Below are positions 1 through 3,240 of a stretch of DNA of 5,746 nucleotides, piece after piece (within the stretch, counting starts at the first letter, position 1; every line of letters starts with the position of its first letter). The translations under genes and the position numbers were made by a program. Origin of the DNA: an uncultured Collinsella sp. (GTDB taxonomy: Bacteria > Actinomycetota > Coriobacteriia > Coriobacteriales > Coriobacteriaceae); assembly GCA_958439775.1 (NCBI GenBank), contig CAUBWQ010000074.1, forward strand, positions 1 to 5,746, given 5' to 3'. The notes beneath the pieces were generated by a model. The model saw nothing but the letters and a program-made list of their open reading frames with translations. It did no database searches and had not been told where the DNA came from.

Positions 1-261
1 GGCATCGGCCTTGTCGCCCGAGATGCCCAGGTTCACGTTGACCTTGGTGGACAGGCCCTCACCGACGCCAAAGGCGCGCATGCCCTTTTTGATATGCACG
101 ATGTTGGCGGGAATGGCGATGCGGCCGTCGGCCACGCGCTCGCGGATGTACTCGGGGTCGCGATGCTCGCGCTCGGCGACTTCCTTCATCTGCGGCGTGA
201 TCTGCCCGGCACGGGCGAAGTCGATTTGCGTGACGAGCTTGGGCTCGGTCTGTGTGCTCAT
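1..261 (-). CDS. thiC: Phosphomethylpyrimidine synthase ThiC, N-terminal part (runs off left edge)
   Basis: ThiC is the radical-SAM enzyme that rearranges aminoimidazole ribotide into hydroxymethylpyrimidine phosphate, the pyrimidine half of thiamine. Only the first 87 residues are present. The reading frame is open from the ATG at 261 to base 1. The N-terminus begins MSTQTEPKLVTQIDFARAG and continues with family hallmarks: ITPQMKEVAEREHRDPEYIR (about 22-41), VADGRIAIPAN (about 43-53), and GVGEGLSTKVNVNLGISGD (about 65-83). It starts directly at this conserved core, as in the short bacterial/clostridial form, without the long N-terminal extension of the E. coli type. The [4Fe-4S] cysteine motif lies at the C-terminus, outside the window. 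The start is supported by AAGGGAG 8 bases upstream and by the TPP riboswitch immediately before it. The family call is very secure; whether the gene is intact beyond the edge cannot be seen. Confidence 0.95.
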   Translation of the reverse strand, partial: MSTQTEPKLVTQIDFARAGQITPQMKEVAEREHRDPEYIRERVADGRIAIPANIVHIKKGMRAFGVGEGLSTKVNVNLGISGDKADA

Positions 262-267
262 TGGCAC

Positions 268-362
268 GGCTCCCTTCGTTGGCATTACCCATATCAGGTT
301 TGCGGGTCAGGGCGGGCGCGCCCAGTCTCAGCCTGCCGTCTTGTCCTGCAAGCTCCCCGTTT
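268..362 (-). ncRNA. TPP riboswitch (thi-box) in the thiC leader
   Basis: Read on the minus strand, the leader carries the conserved thi-box blocks in order: ACGGGGAGC (about 361-353), GGCTGAGA (333-326), ACCTGAT (299-293), then GGTAATGCCAACGAAGGGA (289-271). The CUGAGA block and the ACCUGAU…GGUAAUGCCAACGAAGGGA block are the diagnostic TPP-binding elements. The variable arm between them is GC-rich (about 323-301). I could not pair a convincing long P1 helix by eye, so the outer limits are approximate. The 3' conserved end overlaps the thiC Shine-Dalgarno and only 8-9 bases separate it from the ATG. There is no room for an intrinsic terminator, so I infer control of translation initiation: bound TPP would hide the ribosome site when thiamine is plentiful. 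Confidence 0.95.
270..276 (-). promoter_or_regulatory. thiC ribosome binding site embedded in the riboswitch
   Basis: AAGGGAG on the minus strand lies 8 bases before the thiC ATG. Its AAGGGA part is also the conserved 3' end of the TPP aptamer, so ligand binding and ribosome binding compete for the same bases. This both fixes the thiC start and suggests the mode of regulation. Confidence 0.8.
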
Positions 363-376
363 ATGTAATGGGCTCA

Positions 377-382
377 AGTATA
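377..382 (-). promoter_or_regulatory. Probable -10 box of the thiC promoter
   Basis: The minus strand reads TATACT, five of six matches to TATAAT. Transcription would start near 370, just before the first conserved thi-box bases near 361, which is where a riboswitch transcript should begin. No good -35 is visible at 16-18 bases; AGGCCA sits at the 17-base position (405-400), so the promoter is only partly supported. It overlaps the divergent upstream region of the membrane-protein gene. Confidence 0.5.
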
Positions 383-393
383 GCTCGAATGGG

Positions 394-399
394 TACGAT
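394..399 (+). promoter_or_regulatory. Possible -10 box for the small membrane protein gene
   Basis: TACGAT lies 33 bases before the ATG at 433 and would give a leader of about 25-30 bases carrying the GGGGAGG ribosome site. The bases at the expected -35 position (GGCTCA, 371-376) match the consensus poorly. If real, this promoter is back-to-back with that of thiC, with the two -10 boxes only 11 bases apart. Weak call. Confidence 0.25.
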
Positions 400-420
400 T
401 GGCCTAACGAGCGTGCCTGT

Positions 421-427
421 GGGGAGG
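421..427 (+). promoter_or_regulatory. Strong Shine-Dalgarno fixing the start at 433
   Basis: GGGGAGG sits 5 bases before the ATG at 433. The same frame is open upstream to an ATG at 94, but that longer version would run antisense through the thiC start and riboswitch. The ribosome site and the membrane-anchor layout therefore favour 433. Confidence 0.75.
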
Positions 428-432
428 CGTAC

Positions 433-948
433 ATGGAAGACAAGCATCTATATCGAGAGACGCAATGGGATGTATCGGCCGAGGAAAGCCGTGCGCACCA
501 TGGGTTGGTCGCGATTGGTTTTGCGGTGCTTGCCGTGCTGGTGATTGCCTTTTGTATCTGGACGTTCGGCGGTCGTGGCGGCGCCACCTGGGAGTTCGAG
601 GCCGACGATGCCCTGCCGATCATGACAGTGAAGGTTACGGGCGGCAATACCGTTGCCGCGCCGGGCGACTATTGGTATCCGCGCGACGAGTTTGTGCAGC
701 TGCAGCTGAGTGGTGGGTCTATTCCTGGCGAAGAAATCGAACGCGTGACGTTTGATGGGGCACTCAAAACACTCATGGTGAAGCTCAAAGATCAGGGCGA
801 TGTGCCCACGACCATGGATATCGCTCTGACGGAGTGGCGTTTGGAACCTCCGTCGGGCGTTACGGTATCCGACGTAGAGCACGTTAAGATTACCTACCAA
901 GATGGCTCGACGAGCGAGATTGCAAAGGCCGATGGCTTGGCGGAGTAA
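433..948 (+). CDS. Hypothetical single-pass membrane-anchored protein, 171 aa
   Basis: I do not recognise this family. From the ATG at 433 the protein has a polar N-terminus of about 23 residues (MEDKHLYRETQWDVSAEESR…), one hydrophobic helix at about 24-45 (GLVAIGFAVLAVLVIAFCIW), a short GGRGG linker, and a soluble domain of about 120 residues. No lipobox or clear signal-peptidase site is visible, and the helix has no flanking cleavage motif, so it looks like an uncleaved anchor. The acidic N-terminal tail makes the orientation uncertain; an extracytoplasmic C-terminal domain is an inference. That domain alternates short hydrophobic stretches with polar turns (TVKVTGGNTV, EFVQLQLSGGS, KTLMVKLKDQG, VEHVKITYQDGSTSEI), suggesting a mostly beta fold. 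It is divergent from thiC and convergent with yaaA, ending 23 bases from it, so it is probably transcribed alone. No function is proposed. Confidence 0.75.
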   Translation: MEDKHLYRETQWDVSAEESRAHHGLVAIGFAVLAVLVIAFCIWTFGGRGGATWEFEADDALPIMTVKVTGGNTVAAPGDYWYPRDEFVQLQLSGGSIPGEEIERVTFDGALKTLMVKLKDQGDVPTTMDIALTEWRLEPPSGVTVSDVEHVKITYQDGSTSEIAKADGLAE

Positions 949-971
949 TGGGGTGTTTGGAAACGGCGGGC

Positions 972-1781
972 CTATTGTGCCTGCGCGTTCATGAAAACCA
1001 GGGTGTTTTTGTCTGAAAGCTCGGGGATGTGCCGATAGCCGATATTGAATGCGGTAAGTTCGCTTGCATCCTCGAGCTTGTTTTCTGCCATCCACCGCAC
1101 CATGGAGCCGCGCGCCTTTTTGCTGGCGGTCGACTGTTGGATGGGCTTCCCGTTGCGGATGCCCTCGCCAAAGAGGCATGTGACGGCTGTGGCGTCGCCC
1201 GCGAGGTGGGGCAGAACGGCTTTGGCATACTCTACGCTGGCGAGGTTGACGATCGTGGTGTTTGAGCCTGCCGGGGCGATAGCCCGCGCGAGCTTGTCGC
1301 TCCAAAACGCGTAGAGGTCTCGGGCATCGTCAACGGCGAGCTTCGCGCCCATCTCCAGCCGATACGGTTCGACGGCATGAAAGGGACGAACGCACCCGTA
1401 GAGGCCGGAGAGGATCCACAGATGGTCTTGCAGCCATGCGAGCTGCGCGGAATCCATCACCTCGGGTGCCATGCTCTGGTATTGAATGCCGTGATAGGAC
1501 ATGACGGCAGGGGAGAGGTGGCGAGCGAGTGCGGGATTGTCGAGATCGCCGCTTTTCAGGATGGGCCCGAACTCATGCAGGGTGTTGAGGCAAGGCCCCA
1601 GCAGTTTGTCACTCACGTTCCACAGCGCCTGCAGGCCGCCGCTGCCTTCATTCCGCTCGATATCTAGCAGTGCGCGGTGGAGGCGAGCCGTCTCGCGCAC
1701 AAAGGGTGGGATGCCCAGGACTTCAAAAGCATCTTGGGCCGCGCGCATCTGCTTGGCGGGCGAAATGATGACCTGCAGCAT
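972..1781 (-). CDS. yaaA: YaaA family peroxide-stress protein (DUF328/UPF0246)
   Basis: YaaA proteins are cytoplasmic. In E. coli YaaA is induced by hydrogen peroxide and limits damage by lowering free intracellular iron; its fold has been linked to DNA binding. This 269-residue protein has family landmarks along its full length: VIISPAKQM (4-12), WNVSDKL (54-60), HGIQYQSM (97-104), HLWILSGLYGCVRPFHAVEP (120-139) then YRLEMGAKL (140-148), DLYAFWSDKL (155-164), VNLASVEYAKAV (178-189), and KKARGSMVRWM…NKL (221-235). Length matches the usual 245-265. The frame stays open 67 codons further upstream, but that extension is rich in P, S and R, runs through the hairpin and into the next gene, and lacks homology. 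ATG 1781 has a strong AGAGGAGA ribosome site 4 bases away. The gene lies downstream of the broken aminopeptidase on the same strand, 103 bases apart, with a large hairpin between. The peroxide role is known for E. coli and inferred here. Confidence 0.93.
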   Translation of the reverse strand: MLQVIISPAKQMRAAQDAFEVLGIPPFVRETARLHRALLDIERNEGSGGLQALWNVSDKLLGPCLNTLHEFGPILKSGDLDNPALARHLSPAVMSYHGIQYQSMAPEVMDSAQLAWLQDHLWILSGLYGCVRPFHAVEPYRLEMGAKLAVDDARDLYAFWSDKLARAIAPAGSNTTIVNLASVEYAKAVLPHLAGDATAVTCLFGEGIRNGKPIQQSTASKKARGSMVRWMAENKLEDASELTAFNIGYRHIPELSDKNTLVFMNAQAQ

Positions 1782-1804
1782 GGACTCTCCTCTGCCAAAA
1801 AGGA

Positions 1805-1871
1805 AGTTGCGGTGGAATACGGTCTGTTTTGGCCGTTTATGGGCCAGTTTAGTCCGTATTTCACCGCAACT
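1805..1871 (-). repeat. Long imperfect inverted repeat (hairpin), possible terminator/attenuator
   Basis: Two 30-base arms (1805-1834 and 1842-1871) flank a 7-base loop (1835-1841). Comparing one arm with the reverse complement of the other gives 24 of 30 identities; three of the six differences become G-U pairs in RNA, leaving three unpaired positions near the upper third. The outer 10 bases (AGTTGCGGTG / CACCGCAACT) pair perfectly, as do the last four before the loop (GGCC). On the minus strand the stem starts 14 bases after the aminopeptidase stop and is followed by TCCTTTTTGG (T run at 1801-1797), as an intrinsic terminator would be. The other strand has no T run. Only 23 bases separate it from the yaaA ATG, so it could end aminopeptidase transcripts, attenuate yaaA, or be a dispersed palindromic repeat. 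The arms are longer than a typical terminator needs. Confidence 0.75.
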
Positions 1872-1884
1872 GATGAAGGGTTGG

Positions 1885-3074
1885 TTAGGCTCGCTCGATG
1901 AAGGCCTTGTAGCCGCGATAGGCCTCGTAGATATCGGCCTTGTTGGCGACCTCCCACAGGGCGTGCATGGACAGGACGGCAACGCCGGAGTCGATGACGT
2001 TCATGCCGTACTTGGCCATGATGTAGGCGATGGTGCCGCCGCCACCAGCGTTGACGCGGCCGAGCTCGCAGGTCTGGAAGTCCACGCCGGCCTCGTCCAT
2101 GATGTCGCGGACGAGGGCCACGTACTCGGCGTCGGCGTCGTTGGAGCCGCCCTTGCCGCGGCTGCCCGTGTACTTGTTGAAGCACAGGCCACGACCCATG
2201 AAGGCTGCGTTCTTGGTCTCGAACTTGCCGGCGTAGCCCGGGTCGAAGCCGGCGGACACGTCGGAGGAGAGCATACGGCTGCGGGCGAGCGCGCGGCGCA
2301 AAGCCAGCGGGCTGTCCTCGCCGGCGAGTGTCATGATCTCGGCGACGGTGTTCTCGAAGAAGCGGCTCGTCATGCCGGTGGCGCCCACGGAGCCGATCTC
2401 CTCTTTGTCGACGATGAGCGTGATGCTCGTGCGCTCGACATTGGCCACATTGATCTGGGCGAGCATGGAGGGGTAAGCGCAGACGCGGTCGTCGTGGCCA
2501 TAGCCCAAAATCATGGAGCGGTCGAGGCCCATGTCGCGGGCGGGACCGGCGGGCACGACCTCGATCTCGGCGGAGAGGAAGTCCTCCTCCTCGACGTCGT
2601 ACTGCTCCTTGAGGATGTCCAGGAACATCTGCTTGACGGGCTCCTTGGGGGCGTCCTTGTCGTCCTCATCGAACTTGACGGGACGGCCGCCCACGATCAC
2701 GTCGAGGATCTCGGCATCGACGGCGTCCTTGGCGGGCTTGGCCATCTGCTCGCTCGAGAGATGGATCAGCAGGTCGGAGATGGTAAAGACCGGGTCGTCG
2801 GCCTTGTCGCCGATATTGATGTCGACGGTGGTGCCGTCCTTTTTGCAGATGACGCCCACGAGTGCGAGCGGGGAGGCCACCCAGTGGTAGCTCTTGACGC
2901 CGCCATAGTAGTGCGTGTCGAGGTAGGCCATGTCGCCGGCCTCGAAGGCGGGGGTCTGCTTAAGGTCCAGGCGCGGCGAGTCTCACTCAAAAACTGCTTA
3001 TAGCCGCGGCAAAGCTCCTCGAGCTCCTCGATTTGCTGTGGCGTGTACTTTTTCCATGCGCAGGGACGCTCCAT
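1885..3074 (-). pseudogene. M18 family aminopeptidase, broken by internal out-of-frame deletion
   Basis: M18 enzymes are cytosolic di-zinc aminopeptidases that trim N-terminal residues from peptides. The N-terminal piece starts at ATG 3074 (AAAGGAG, 8 bases upstream) and reads MERPCAWKKYTPQQIEELEE…YKQFLSE, typical of the family start, to about residue 31. The conserved sequence resumes in another frame at 2982 with DSPRLDLKQTPAFEAGD, then MAYLDTHYYGG, and runs to the stop at 1885. A TGA (2985-2983) precedes the resumption. The C-terminal part keeps GYGHDDRVCAYPSM, DKEEIGS, SSDVSAGFDP, GKGGSNDA and SMHALWEV, so most metal and catalytic residues remain. About 65-80 residues are absent against a usual length near 465, including the metal-binding His of the SHIDSP motif. 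The missing length must be 1 modulo 3. The N-terminal frame continues as missense to 2766. A truncated 348-residue protein could start at ATG 2931 but would lack that His. Sequencing or assembly error is an alternative. Confidence 0.88.
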
Positions 3075-3082
3075 GACGCAGG

Positions 3083-3089
3083 CTCCTTT
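3083..3089 (-). promoter_or_regulatory. Ribosome binding site of the aminopeptidase gene
   Basis: AAAGGAG on the minus strand, 8 bases before the ATG at 3074. It marks the original translation start of the now broken gene and excludes the longer open frame that extends to about 3209. Confidence 0.7.
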
Positions 3090-3113
3090 CGGATCGATCG
3101 TGCTGGTTGATGT

Positions 3114-3148
3114 ACCGTGAGCCATCGTATCACGCGCGGGCTCACGGT
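3114..3148. promoter_or_regulatory. Perfect 10-bp inverted repeat around a -10 box (operator-like)
   Basis: ACCGTGAGCC at 3114-3123 is repeated as its exact reverse complement GGCTCACGGT at 3139-3148, with a 15-base spacer. The spacer contains the probable extended -10 of the aminopeptidase promoter. Arms start 25 bp apart, close to two and a half helical turns. Bases outside the arms do not extend the pairing. A dimeric repressor site is one reading. A stem-loop is less likely, because the predicted minus-strand transcript starts inside the left arm and so would not contain both arms. The regulator is unknown. Confidence 0.5.
3124..3132 (-). promoter_or_regulatory. Probable extended -10 promoter of the aminopeptidase gene
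   Basis: The minus strand reads TGATACGAT, an extended -10 (TG, one base, then TACGAT) with TACGAT at 3129-3124. Transcription would begin near 3117, leaving a leader of about 43 bases before ATG 3074. No clear -35 is seen 16-18 bases upstream, which is tolerable for an extended -10 promoter. Confidence 0.45.
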
Positions 3149-3192
3149 GGCGGGGGAGCTTGATGTGAGGTGGCCGCGGGGCGGGGAGCGTG

Positions 3193-3198
3193 TAAACT
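3193..3198 (+). promoter_or_regulatory. Possible -10 box of the polA promoter
   Basis: TAAACT, four of six matches to TATAAT including the first two bases and the final T, lies 42 bases before the polA ATG in an otherwise GC-rich gap. No matching -35 is seen at the usual spacing; a TTGATG at 3160-3165 is too far upstream. The polA ribosome site is a modest GAGG at 3229-3232, 8 bases before the ATG. Confidence 0.3.
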
Positions 3199-3240
3199 GG
3201 AGTGAGCAAACCGTGCCCAGCCTAAAGCGAGGTATTCAAT

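Noticed and set aside
94..432. Upstream extension of the membrane-protein frame to an ATG at 94
   Set aside because: It lies antisense to thiC and its riboswitch, has no family features, and the strong GGGGAGG ribosome site plus membrane-anchor layout support the start at 433.
949..971. Terminator between the convergent membrane-protein gene and yaaA
   Set aside because: The 23-base gap shows no inverted repeat or T run on either strand.
448..1305. 285-codon open frame on the minus strand
   Set aside because: It overlaps the membrane-protein gene antisense and yaaA in another frame. The protein is rich in R and H with no domains, typical of a shadow frame in GC-rich DNA.
1782..1982. 67-residue N-terminal extension of YaaA
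   Set aside because: Family members begin at the MLxVIISPAK-type sequence. The extension crosses the hairpin and the aminopeptidase 3' end, and ATG 1781 has a strong ribosome site.
1501..3003. 500-codon open frame on the plus strand
   Set aside because: It is antisense to yaaA, the hairpin and the aminopeptidase. Its composition (long runs of V, L, G, D, H, A) is the mirror of GC-rich codons on the real strand, and it has no recognisable domain.
2766..3074. Programmed frameshift as an explanation of the split aminopeptidase
   Set aside because: A frameshift alone would leave all conserved residues present in two frames. Here a whole block, including the SHI part of SHIDSP, is missing, so a deletion is required.
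3091..3100. GGATCGATCG palindrome in the polA/aminopeptidase gap
   Set aside because: An 8-10 base palindrome containing GATC is expected by chance in GC-rich DNA, and there is no supporting context.
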